A DNA stretch of 44,979 bases from the IMG/VR virus record IMGVR_UViG_3300010396_000021, positions 1-44,979 of that record; one strand, 5' to 3'. A program made the position numbers and the translations under genes. The notes under the pieces are model-generated. The model made no database searches, was not told the origin of the DNA, and saw only the letters and a list, made by a program, of their open reading frames with translations. This document shows positions 30,514 through 36,211 of the stretch, piece by piece. Each line of letters starts with the position of its first letter. Within the stretch, counting starts at the first letter, position 1. The DNA is from a virus.

Positions 30514-30611
30514 GCTTCCCCCGTCCCTGAGCACGTCTCGCAGAGCTTGAAGTCCTGCTTGGTGCGGATGTAGCCGAGGCCGTTGCAGCGTTTGCAGATG
30601 ACGTTGCTCAT
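30510..30611 (-). CDS. Tiny DnaJ-type zinc finger protein (33 aa)
   Basis: ATG 30611 to TGA 30510: 33 residues with two CxxCxGxG elements (CKRCNGLGY, CETCSGTG), the zinc repeat of DnaJ. Both ends overlap neighbouring genes by 4 nt (ATGA), which argues that it is real. The two elements can form one zinc site. No chaperone domain is nearby. Confidence 0.7.
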   Translation of the reverse strand: MSNVICKRCNGLGYIRTKQDFKLCETCSGTGEA

Positions 30612-30826
30612 GACCCGCCCTCGGGCGAAGCGTAGAAACCCTCCTCGACTACCTGCTCGCACTCAACCTTGTGAAACGGGCATCGAGGGGGTGAGAGCTT
30701 GGCGGGTGATCCGCCGCCCATCGAGAATTCGCAGTCCGCCTTCGGACAACGCCAGAACTGATCGAGTCCCGGCAGACGCTCGTCGGGGCCCATGAAGCGC
30801 ATGCTGGCGTCGATGCCTTTGCTCAT
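30608..30826 (-). CDS. Small Cys-rich protein (72 aa)
   Basis: 72 residues. FWRCPKADCEFSMGGG and RCPFHKVECEQV give two Cys pairs plus His, a possible zinc site; the start is ATG 30826, overlapping the coiled-coil gene. Function unknown; a related layout (FWRC, then C, then a YxxPxGxS ending) occurs at 31415-31591. Confidence 0.65.
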   Translation of the reverse strand: MSKGIDASMRFMGPDERLPGLDQFWRCPKADCEFSMGGGSPAKLSPPRCPFHKVECEQVVEEGFYASPEGGS

Positions 30827-31191
30827 GAGCCGATCGCTTCCATCTCAGCCTTCTCTGCGCTGAGCAGGGAGCGCCAGGACTCGATCTCCACCTTCAGCAC
30901 TTGGATGTGCTGTTTCAGCCGGTCGCGTTTGGCGACGAGCATCCGGTGTTCCTTGCGGAACTCGCTCGGCATTTCCTTTAGCGCCAGCGTCACGCGCATG
31001 TCCTTCGAGGGAAGCGAGGCGCCCGCTTCGTGCTTGGCGTGAAGGTCGGCTTCGAAGTCCATGATCCAGTCGTCGTAGGCTTCCTGCTTCGGAGCCAGAT
31101 CGAGATTCGTGTCGCGCAGTTCCCGAGAGCGCTTGTCCAGCTCGTCGGCCAGTTCGCGGAGCTTGCTCTTGCACTCGATGACGTCGGTCAC
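30823..31191 (-). CDS. Coiled-coil protein (122 aa)
   Basis: 122 residues, almost wholly heptad-like: KLRELADELDKRSRELRD, HRMLVAKRDRLKQHIQVLK, IESWRSLLSAEKAEMEA. Acidic and basic residues alternate as in a long coiled coil. It might help DNA pairing or replication complexes; no motif settles it. 4-nt overlaps on both sides. Confidence 0.7.
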   Translation of the reverse strand: MTDVIECKSKLRELADELDKRSRELRDTNLDLAPKQEAYDDWIMDFEADLHAKHEAGASLPSKDMRVTLALKEMPSEFRKEHRMLVAKRDRLKQHIQVLKVEIESWRSLLSAEKAEMEAIGS

Positions 31192-31418
31192 GACTCACCC
31201 GCCTTCGTCAGAGCCTCGTCAAGTAGGCACAGTTCTGCCCACTCGGCGCTCCAGTTCTCCTCTGCTTTCTCGATGAAGTCGGCCACATTGGAGGGGCGGC
31301 GCTTGCTTATGAGCAGCCAGCGGTAAAGGCGGCTCAGGCAGTGGCGGTCCTCGAACCAGGGCACCTGCTCTAGCGGGATGCCGTTCTCGTAGCGGGGAAC
31401 CAAATGAAGGTCGCTCAC
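31188..31418 (-). CDS. Hypothetical protein (76 aa)
   Basis: 76 residues from GTG 31418, which overlaps the upstream TGA as GTGA. It contains a conserved-looking core LEQVPWFEDRHCLSRLYRWL and helical ISKRRPSNVADFIEKAEENW. No family recognised. Confidence 0.65.
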   Translation of the reverse strand: MSDLHLVPRYENGIPLEQVPWFEDRHCLSRLYRWLLISKRRPSNVADFIEKAEENWSAEWAELCLLDEALTKAGES

Positions 31419-31591
31419 GAAGCCCCCTTTGGTTCGACGTAGCCCTCGGCCTCGATCTTCTGCATGTCGGCCTTGTCGTGGCCGAAGGTGCAGTAAGGCG
31501 TGTCGACCAGGCTTCCGGTGGACCCGATGGCGATCACGGAGCCGCACTCGGCGCAGCGCCAGAAGTGCTCTAGGCGCAACCGCTCGCTCAC
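31415..31591 (-). CDS. Small zinc-ribbon protein (58 aa)
   Basis: GTG 31591 to TGA 31415: 58 residues with FWRCAECGSVIAIG and YCTFGHDKADMQ, a Cys/Cys/Cys/His set that resembles a rubredoxin-like ribbon. The ending EGYVEPKGAS parallels EGFYASPEGGS in the 72-residue Cys-rich gene, so the two are probably paralogues. Overlaps the next gene by 4 nt. Confidence 0.7.
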   Translation of the reverse strand: MSERLRLEHFWRCAECGSVIAIGSTGSLVDTPYCTFGHDKADMQKIEAEGYVEPKGAS

Positions 31592-32046
31592 GACTTCCCC
31601 GCGTGGGTCTCAACGTCGTCGGTGAACCAGTCCACCACTTGCTTGAGGTAGGTGGCGTTGTAGTTCTCGGGCGGGTTGCCGAGCTCGGCCATGAGCTTGA
31701 CGTGCATCAGCGCCATCTCCTGCGAGTGCTGGCGGGCGATGGATTTGCGTTCTTCGGGGCTCTTGCCGTAGGAGCCACCTTTGCCACCGCCGCCTTTGAA
31801 GGGTTCGCGCAGCTTGGGACCGAAGCCGCCCTCGGTCTCCAGGTCGGCCTGAATCTTCTCCCCGACGACCGGAGCGGGTGACGTGGCTGGGCGCGATAGC
31901 TCGGCAGGCTTGTCGCCGTTGGAGCGGCGTTCCATGCCGTCTAGCTCCTGGAATTCCACTTTGTAGGCGACGAAGGCCGTGCCCTTCTTGCTCGTCCAGG
32001 GCCGTGTCTCTGCCTCTACGCTCAGAATCTCGAAGGTGCTAGGCAT
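31588..32046 (-). CDS. Possible ssDNA-binding (OB-fold-like) protein
   Basis: 152 residues. The N-terminal half alternates strands as an OB-fold might (TFEILSVEAETRPWTSKKGT, AYKVEFQELDG, EKIQADLETEGGFGPKL). A Gly-rich linker (FKGGGGKGGSYGK) follows, then a helical C-terminus (SQEMALMHVKLMAELG). That order (barrel, Gly linker, tail) fits phage SSB-type proteins. No exact family; a tail of acidic residues typical of SSB is not clear. Confidence 0.5.
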   Translation of the reverse strand: MPSTFEILSVEAETRPWTSKKGTAFVAYKVEFQELDGMERRSNGDKPAELSRPATSPAPVVGEKIQADLETEGGFGPKLREPFKGGGGKGGSYGKSPEERKSIARQHSQEMALMHVKLMAELGNPPENYNATYLKQVVDWFTDDVETHAGKS

Positions 32047-32209
32047 TGAAGGGCTCCATTTCCTCGTAAGTGCGCCTCACGCGCTCTGAGACGAACTCGG
32101 CCTCATCTGCTACTGGCCCGTAGCGGTGCTCTCTCTCGATGCGCTCGAAGTGGTCTTCACATTCTTCGCGCAGCTCGGCGAGAAGCTGCTCCTCGTCAAC
32201 GACGCTCAT
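32039..32209 (-). CDS. Small acidic helical protein (56 aa)
   Basis: ATG 32209 to TAG 32039: 56 residues, rich in Glu and Arg (QLLAELREECEDHFERIE, then AEFVSERVRRTYEEME). It overlaps the upstream gene by 4 nt and the OB-like gene by 8 nt, and begins MSVVD, nearly the same as the next gene upstream (MSVVE). Confidence 0.6.
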   Translation of the reverse strand: MSVVDEEQLLAELREECEDHFERIEREHRYGPVADEAEFVSERVRRTYEEMEPFNA

Positions 32210-32442
32210 CGAGCCTCCCGTGGGCGGGCGAGGAGAGCTTCGATCCGCTCGGCGAGTGGCATCGCGTCGCTGTAGGCGAAGTCGAGCATGTCGGCGGCGT
32301 CCGCCAGCAGGTCGAGTACGGGGTCAAGCTCGATGACGCGCACACGGTTCACGGGTGCGTCGGGACTGCCCGCGATCTCAACGTAAGCCATGTCATTGGC
32401 GTCGATAATCAGCGTCCATGTGCGCGGCTCAACGACGCTCAT
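32206..32442 (-). CDS. Hypothetical protein (78 aa)
   Basis: 78 residues from ATG 32442. Beta then helical: TWTLIIDANDMAYVEIAG, then IELDPVLDLLADAADMLD and AERIEALLARP. Acidic. The first 13 bases of its coding sequence nearly equal those of the following gene, suggesting a small duplication of start regions. No family recognised. Confidence 0.65.
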   Translation of the reverse strand: MSVVEPRTWTLIIDANDMAYVEIAGSPDAPVNRVRVIELDPVLDLLADAADMLDFAYSDAMPLAERIEALLARPREAR

Positions 32443-32570
32443 CGACGGAGACTCGCTGCGCTTAGGTAGGTGGCAGGCTGTTCTTTGGTGCCCCAATGGA
32501 TCGCTTTCTGCTGCGGCACCCACGGTGCGTTTTCTTTGATGAGGGTGCCGGTCGGAATGACTGCTGGCAT
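32439..32570 (-). CDS. Very small protein (43 aa), uncertain
   Basis: ATG 32570 to TGA 32439: 43 residues (MPAVIPTGTLIKENAPWVPQ...). Its stop overlaps the next start by 4 nt, supporting it. The same frame stays open upstream with a highly acidic run (DERTDEDEDDEDVAPTP), but no start codon fits before the previous gene's stop, so the true start is unclear. Confidence 0.45.
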   Translation of the reverse strand: MPAVIPTGTLIKENAPWVPQQKAIHWGTKEQPATYLSAASLRR

Positions 32571-32629
32571 GTAAGCGGAGGGAGTCGGCGCGACGTCTTC
32601 GTCGTCCTCATCCTCGTCCGTCCGCTCGT

Positions 32630-32842
32630 CTAGAAAGGGCGAACCACCACCATCAGGCGCTCCATCTCGCCGTTGCTCACAAGCTCGTCGGGGATCGCCC
32701 GGGCGGCGATGAGCTGAGCCTGGTCCTCGTCACGGGCTGCGATAGCCGTCACCGGAACGACGACCTCGGCCTCTTCGACCAGCTCGCCCTCTTTGTCGCG
32801 CTTCTCGTTGACGAAGACTGCATACTCGAACATCGTTGCCAT
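32630..32842 (-). CDS. Hypothetical small protein (70 aa)
   Basis: 70 residues from ATG 32842. A beta-strand pattern (MFEYAVFVNEKRDKEG, EEAEVVVPVTAIAARDED) followed by a helix (AQLIAARAIPDEL) and a final strand (RLMVVVRPF). Resembles small phage proteins of the ferredoxin-like fold; no function is known. Confidence 0.65.
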   Translation of the reverse strand: MATMFEYAVFVNEKRDKEGELVEEAEVVVPVTAIAARDEDQAQLIAARAIPDELVSNGEMERLMVVVRPF

Positions 32843-32843
32843 G

Positions 32844-33065
32844 TCAGTTGCTCCTTTGAGTTGCGTGGTTTACGGTCGTCATCGCTTCAGCCACTCGCTT
32901 AGCCCTCTCGTTGCTCTCATCTATCTCGCGCTCTAGGCGCTTGTAGCCACCTGCGTAGGCGATAGCTCCGAGGGCATTAGAGAGTGGGCGAGCGTTGGTT
33001 GCTGCCATGTGCTCGCAGGCGCGGGGGGTTAGTGGTTTGGGGCGGTGGAAGATCAACCGAACCAC
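32844..33065 (-). CDS. Hypothetical small helical protein (73 aa)
   Basis: The frame runs from GTG 33065, overlapping the upstream gene by 13 nt; an internal ATG at 33008 (MAATNARPLSNALG) may be the actual start. The C-terminal part is charged helix (YKRLEREIDESNERAKRVAE). Unknown role. Confidence 0.5.
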   Translation of the reverse strand: MVRLIFHRPKPLTPRACEHMAATNARPLSNALGAIAYAGGYKRLEREIDESNERAKRVAEAMTTVNHATQRSN

Positions 33066-33391
33066 CGCATCCCTCGGGCCTGAGATTCGTTCCAGTGCTC
33101 GTTGTTGGGACGCAACCGACCAGCGACACCACAGCGCTCGCAGACTGATTCATCCGGGCCGATGCCGATGACAAGCGCTTGATCGTGCTCTGAGCCGCAG
33201 ATCAGGCACTTCACGGGCGCGGTGTAGTAAGCCTCGGCCCCAAGCGCTTCCTCGACGTGAGCGCAGTAGGCTCGCTTGACGGCTTCGTGGTTAGGCTGAG
33301 GCTCGGTCTCCCAGCCACAGGCGCACGCCATGAACCAGCGTGTTCCCTCCGACGTCTGCCGACAGTCTTTCTGCGGCGAACGGAGGCTCAC
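33053..33391 (-). CDS. Protein with two zinc-binding modules (112 aa)
   Basis: 112 residues from GTG 33391, overlapping the membrane protein's stop. FMACACGWETEPQPNH and, later, KCLICGSEH...SVCERCG give two Cys-rich modules. The order (finger, helix, CxxC-CxxC ribbon) suggests nucleic-acid or protein binding. It is among the first products of the early operon, so it may act on the host. Confidence 0.7.
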   Translation of the reverse strand: MSLRSPQKDCRQTSEGTRWFMACACGWETEPQPNHEAVKRAYCAHVEEALGAEAYYTAPVKCLICGSEHDQALVIGIGPDESVCERCGVAGRLRPNNEHWNESQARGMRWFG

Positions 33392-33540
33392 GGCAACCTC
33401 TCCCTGATCGCCATACGGTCCTCATGGACCTCCTTGTCCCTCCGGATCACCGAGGCTCCTACGGCGAGGAAAAGGACGCACGCGGCGAGGAAGCCGAACC
33501 ATGCGAGGATTCCTACGCCTATGAGCTGAAGGGTCGTCAC
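33388..33540 (-). CDS. Small single-pass membrane protein (50 aa)
   Basis: GTG 33540 to TGA 33388: 50 residues. One membrane helix (LIGVGILAWFGFLAACVLFLAV) is followed by a charged cytoplasmic tail (RRDKEVHEDRMAIRER). It overlaps the Cro-like stop as GTGA. As the second early gene it might be a superinfection-exclusion or signalling peptide; only the membrane topology is supported. Confidence 0.65.
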   Translation of the reverse strand: MTTLQLIGVGILAWFGFLAACVLFLAVGASVIRRDKEVHEDRMAIRERLP

Positions 33541-33767
33541 GCCGCTACCTCCTCGTAGAAGTCCGCCGGTTCCCGGCCAAGGACTTGCGCCAGCGTGCGG
33601 ATGCTTTTCAGGCGCGGCTCCGCTTCGCCGCGGCGCCAGCGGTCGATTGACTTCGTAGTGACGCCGACCATGACCGCCAGCTCTTCGCTGGTGAGGAAAT
33701 GCGCCCGGATCTCGCGGTTCAGAACCTCGGAGCGGAACTCCCTCCCGACGATGTCTTGACTGGACAT
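33537..33767 (-). CDS. XRE-family HTH protein, Cro-like
   Basis: 76 residues from ATG 33767. A compact helix-turn-helix: SEELAVMVGVTTKSIDRWRRGEAEPRLKSIRTLAQVLG, the five-helix XRE fold with little else. It is the first gene of the early arm, divergent from a larger XRE regulator, and would act as Cro or as an early-operon regulator. Its promoter puts the start of transcription at the ATG. Confidence 0.85.
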   Translation of the reverse strand: MSSQDIVGREFRSEVLNREIRAHFLTSEELAVMVGVTTKSIDRWRRGEAEPRLKSIRTLAQVLGREPADFYEEVAA

Positions 33768-33817
33768 TGACTAGACGCTATCGTACTCGTCAGATGGATG
33801 TCAAGAGGGTCCAGACA
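33752..33817. promoter_or_regulatory. Switch region: overlapping divergent leaderless promoters and operator-like palindromes
   Basis: Plus direction: TTGACT 33756-33761, 17 nt, TATCGT 33779-33784, ATG 33794. Minus direction: TTGACA (complement of 33799-33804), 18 nt, TAGCGT (complement of 33775-33780), 7 nt, then ATG 33767. Both -10 boxes fit TANNNT and share two bases, so polymerase cannot sit on both. Two TGTC...GACA palindromes (33752-33766 and 33799-33817) overlap the -35 boxes and are the likely repressor and Cro sites. Confidence 0.7.
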
Positions 33818-34321
33818 ACGGGATGGACAAACCCCGCACTTACCGCCAGATTCTGGGCGGCGATGGAGGACCAGCAGCGTCAAGAGCGCGCCAAGGCGCT
33901 TATCCGGCTGCGCAAGGCCAGAGGTTGGAGCGCCGAACGGCTAGCTCAGGAGGCGAAAGTCTCAAGCAAGACCGTCTCGCGCATTGAGACGGCTGACGTA
34001 GACGAGCCGCACACGGGCACGATCAAGAAGCTCGCGGTCGCCCTCGACGCCCAGATCGAAGACATCAACGGTCCTGCCCCCCCGATGGAGGGCGAGCCCG
34101 GTCCTATCGAACGCCTCGAAAACCGGCTCGAGAAGATGCAGGAGTCGCTTGAGCAGCTCCTCGCTCGCCTGCCCGAGGCTAGACCGCTTTCAACCGGGGC
34201 TCTCCCAACTCCTCCAGGCGCCCTCGGCCATGACCTTGCAACCGATCCGCCCAAACGGCGATCTCGGGGGCGAAAGCGGAATCCTCCGGGGGAGGATGCC
34301 ACAGGAGATAGCGCGAAATGA
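33794..34321 (+). CDS. XRE-family repressor-like protein
   Basis: 175 residues from ATG 33794, chosen because the promoter ends 9 nt upstream; the open frame also allows a TTG at 33767. After a ~40-residue arm, the HTH is LIRLRKARGWSAERLAQEAK...SSKTVSRIETADVDEP, the XRE/Cro-CI fold, with a C-terminal helix (ERLENRLEKMQESLEQLLA) that could form dimers. The last ~40 residues are low complexity and basic. Convergent with the end of the late operon. Probable lysogeny repressor. Confidence 0.85.
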   Translation: MDVKRVQTTGWTNPALTARFWAAMEDQQRQERAKALIRLRKARGWSAERLAQEAKVSSKTVSRIETADVDEPHTGTIKKLAVALDAQIEDINGPAPPMEGEPGPIERLENRLEKMQESLEQLLARLPEARPLSTGALPTPPGALGHDLATDPPKRRSRGRKRNPPGEDATGDSAK

Positions 34322-34466
34322 TTAGGCCGATGTCGTACTCGGCGTGCGCATCCCAGCGCGCACCGCGCGTCCGTGCGTTCCCCTCGGGCTCCATCCCGCT
34401 CCGAACCTACCCCCTCGCCGATGGTTTGTAAACCCCGAACAAGCGGAACGCGCAAGATGCTCCAAA

Positions 34467-34510
34467 ACGCACAAAAGCCGCCCAACCCCGAGAGGCTGAG
34501 CGGCTGTGCG
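34467..34510 (-). terminator. Terminator-like hairpin at the end of the late operon
   Basis: Reading the minus strand: AGCCGC, 18-nt loop, GCGGCT, then TTTGTGCGTTTT. A longer pairing (CGCAC/GTGCG) flanks it with an AAA bulge. A GC stem followed by a T-rich stretch just after the Rpf-like gene (stop 34547) and before the convergent repressor is what a factor-independent terminator of the late transcript would look like. A second hairpin (GCCGG/CCGGC) lies at 34513-34529. Confidence 0.6.
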
Positions 34511-34546
34511 TTGCCGGGAGCGAACCGGCTGCTACTAGATGCTACA

Positions 34547-34924
34547 TCAGGCGCAGACCCATTGTGAGGCGCCTGAGCCGCCCGCCCAGATCCTCGAGGC
34601 GATGATGCCCTGCTCCGGGATCGTGGCCAGCCACGCTTCGGAGGCAAAGCGCCTGCCCCCGTAGGCTTCCCACGTTCCTCGGATGATCTGATACACGCCG
34701 CTGGCGGAGGCGGAGTTGGGCGGCAGGTTGACCCCTTTGGACTCGCAGATCACGATGTATTCAGGGATCACCCAGCGCGCTTTCGGGCGATGATGGATCG
34801 CCCAGAGATGGTCTGCGCGTCGGACACACCGATGGCTGAAGCACTCGGGGTGTCTCTTGCTGTGGAATCGGTGATGCTTGTGGTCCTGCTTATGAGCAGG
34901 CGCTACCAGCGCCAGCGTTGTCAC
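34547..34924 (-). CDS. Rpf/lysozyme-like secreted protein (possible lysin)
   Basis: 125 residues from GTG 34924. The C-terminal 75 residues follow the resuscitation-promoting-factor/lysozyme fold: VIPEYIVICESKG, SASASGVYQIIRGTWEAYGG, then EQGIIASRIWAGGSGASQWVCA, with the catalytic Glu in CESKG. The N-terminus is His/Lys-rich. Five codons before the GTG (ILLAA) would complete a signal peptide (ILLAAVTTLALVAPA), but there is a TGA before them and only CTG or ATC as starts. It may cut the glycan strand during lysis. Confidence 0.75.
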   Translation of the reverse strand: MTTLALVAPAHKQDHKHHRFHSKRHPECFSHRCVRRADHLWAIHHRPKARWVIPEYIVICESKGVNLPPNSASASGVYQIIRGTWEAYGGRRFASEAWLATIPEQGIIASRIWAGGSGASQWVCA

Positions 34925-34973
34925 GGCAGCGAGCAGGATCGGTCAACGGTTTCCTTTCCTCGGTTTGGACAGA

Positions 34974-35026
34974 CCACTAGGGCGTGCCCCGTGCGCCCTC
35001 CGAGCGGAGAGCCTTCGCCCTAGTGG
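34974..35026. repeat. Long inverted repeat at the HNH gene 3' end
   Basis: CCACTAGGGCG at 34974-34984 and its exact reverse complement at 35016-35026 form an 11-bp stem. The 31-nt loop holds a second hairpin (CTCCG-AG-CGGAG). The HNH stop codon is inside the stem. This may be a terminator, a protected mRNA end or the border of an inserted element. Confidence 0.6.
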
Positions 35027-35433
35027 GCGGAAGTTGACGACGACCAGCGACGTCCGCGCCGGACGTTCTCTCGGCCGGTCACGGGTTCCAAGTGCGCCGG
35101 GTTGACGCAGTTGCGAACCCGGCAAAGGTGGTCTAGCTGGAGGCCATCCGGAATCGGGCCTACCAATTCCTCGTAGACGATCCGATGGATGCGCCCGCGT
35201 CCGGTCTTGCCGTAGCCTTTCCCATCTTGGCTTCCGGTCCAGAGCCAGCAGCCGCCAGGGCCATCCTTGTCAACAAGGGACCAGAGTTCGCGCCGTTCGC
35301 AAGTGAGGAGCGTCGTCGGATCACCGTGGCGGCGCCAGCGCATGTGGTGCTTGGCGCAGTATCCACGGCAGTAGTGCGGCTGGCTACAGCCGTCAACCTC
35401 ACACGGCTCGGGATGAGGGATACCCTTTGGCAC
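35020..35433 (-). CDS. HNH homing-type endonuclease with N-terminal zinc finger
   Basis: 137 residues from GTG 35433 with AGGAGG 6 nt upstream. A zinc finger (CEVDGCSQPHYCRGYCAKHH, then MRWRRHGDP) of the same type as in the 19230 gene precedes the HNH core: GRIHRIVYEELVGPIPDG, LQLDHLCRVRNCVNPAHLEP. Members of this class read DNA and cut neighbouring sites to spread. It lies between holin-like and Rpf-like lysis genes, bounded by hairpins on both sides, as an inserted module would. Confidence 0.9.
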   Translation of the reverse strand: MPKGIPHPEPCEVDGCSQPHYCRGYCAKHHMRWRRHGDPTTLLTCERRELWSLVDKDGPGGCWLWTGSQDGKGYGKTGRGRIHRIVYEELVGPIPDGLQLDHLCRVRNCVNPAHLEPVTGRENVRRGRRWSSSTSAH

Positions 35434-35453
35434 GTCAACCTCCTAGTTAGGTT

Positions 35454-35468
35454 GGCCGGCCCCCGGCC
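35454..35468. terminator. GC hairpin upstream of HNH gene
   Basis: GGCCGG-CCC-CCGGCC, a perfect 6-bp stem in the 68-bp gap between the 77-residue gene and the HNH gene. It is placed so that it could reduce HNH transcription. No T-run. Confidence 0.4.
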
Positions 35469-35501
35469 GTTACAGCGGTGCGGGGGCGCTTTCACGGGAT
35501 C

Positions 35502-35735
35502 TTACCCCAGGGAGATGACCTCCCAGCGCCCACGGCGAGCGCTGGCGCAGCGCTTGACCTTCAGCTCCGAGTCAACCCGCAGCTCGAGCACGCCCAGTTT
35601 GCGCTGAGCCTCGCCCTGATAGCCGAGCGGTGCTTCATCGCCGTTGGCGATCTCCTGCCAGCGTTCCAGCTCGCGCTTGGTGGCGCGGGCGGTGCGGCGG
35701 AAGAAGTGCGTCGAGATGACACGGGGCCGGCTCAT
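35502..35735 (-). CDS. Small basic protein (77 aa)
   Basis: 77 residues, very basic: RVISTHFFRRTARATKREL, ERWQEIANGDEAPLGYQGEA, LRVDSELKVKRCASARRGRW. Helical with a final basic strand. It follows the holin-like gene by 3 nt. Function unknown; not obviously a spanin. Confidence 0.6.
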   Translation of the reverse strand: MSRPRVISTHFFRRTARATKRELERWQEIANGDEAPLGYQGEAQRKLGVLELRVDSELKVKRCASARRGRWEVISLG

Positions 35736-35738
35736 CGC

Positions 35739-35975
35739 TCAGACCTCTTTCGCACCCTTGATGATCGCCACAACAGCCTGCGCGTACTTACCGGCCGCGC
35801 CGACCACGATCAGCGCCGCGCTCGTGAGCAGTTGCGTTTTGTCCGCGCTACTCCAATGCGTCTGTACGTTTTCGATCTGGTCCACGATGCCCGAGACGAG
35901 CACCGGTGTCGCTCCGACGACGCCAACGATGATCGTTGCCCACGTCGCGACGCCGTGCTTGATCTTGATACCCAT
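35739..35975 (-). CDS. Two-helix membrane protein, holin candidate
   Basis: 78 residues with AAAGGAG in front of the ATG. Two hydrophobic helices (VATWATIIVGVVGATPVLVSGI; QLLTSAALIVVGAAGKYAQAV) separated by a polar hairpin and ending in basic residues (IIKGAKEV), the class II holin layout. Its place, upstream of HNH and Rpf-like genes, supports a lysis role. Several other small membrane proteins lie nearby, so the main holin is not settled. Confidence 0.65.
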   Translation of the reverse strand: MGIKIKHGVATWATIIVGVVGATPVLVSGIVDQIENVQTHWSSADKTQLLTSAALIVVGAAGKYAQAVVAIIKGAKEV

Positions 35976-35990
35976 GATCTGCTCCTTTGG

Positions 35991-36113
35991 TTAGAAGTCG
36001 GGCGAGCCTGGATGCCGCAGCTCGACCCAGAGGCGTTTCAGGGAAGGCTTTTCCTTGCAGCACGGATCGAGCCAGCAGCGGACCCACGAGATGAGTGCGA
36101 GAAGGCGGAGCAC
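35991..36113 (-). CDS. Tiny hydrophobic-basic protein (40 aa), uncertain
   Basis: GTG 36113 to TAG 35991: 40 residues starting with LRLLALISWVRCWLDPCC, a short hydrophobic stretch with paired Cys, then basic (KPSLKRLWVEL). It is 2 nt after another tiny ORF and before the holin candidate. Confidence 0.4.
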   Translation of the reverse strand: MLRLLALISWVRCWLDPCCKEKPSLKRLWVELRHPGSPDF

Positions 36114-36115
36114 GC

Positions 36116-36211
36116 TCAGATTCCGAGGCGCTCGCGCAGCACTCGCCGCACGAACCGGCGGTAGCCGATCTCCAGCAGCGCGAGGCCAGCGAGGAGGGGT
36201 GCGCACTTCAC
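36116..36211 (-). CDS. Tiny protein with signal-like start (31 aa), uncertain
   Basis: GTG 36211 overlaps the stop of the adhesin-like gene as GTGA. 31 residues: hydrophobic (LLAGLALLEIGY), then very basic (RRFVRRVLRERLG). Retained because of the coupling, which is the rule in this genome. Confidence 0.4.
   Translation of the reverse strand: MKCAPLLAGLALLEIGYRRFVRRVLRERLGI

Noticed and set aside
34179-34394. 71-residue minus-strand ORF at the end of the repressor gene
   Set aside because: It overlaps 143 nt of the better-supported repressor gene and has no ribosome site. Its sequence is not unlike a protein, so it is rejected with some doubt.
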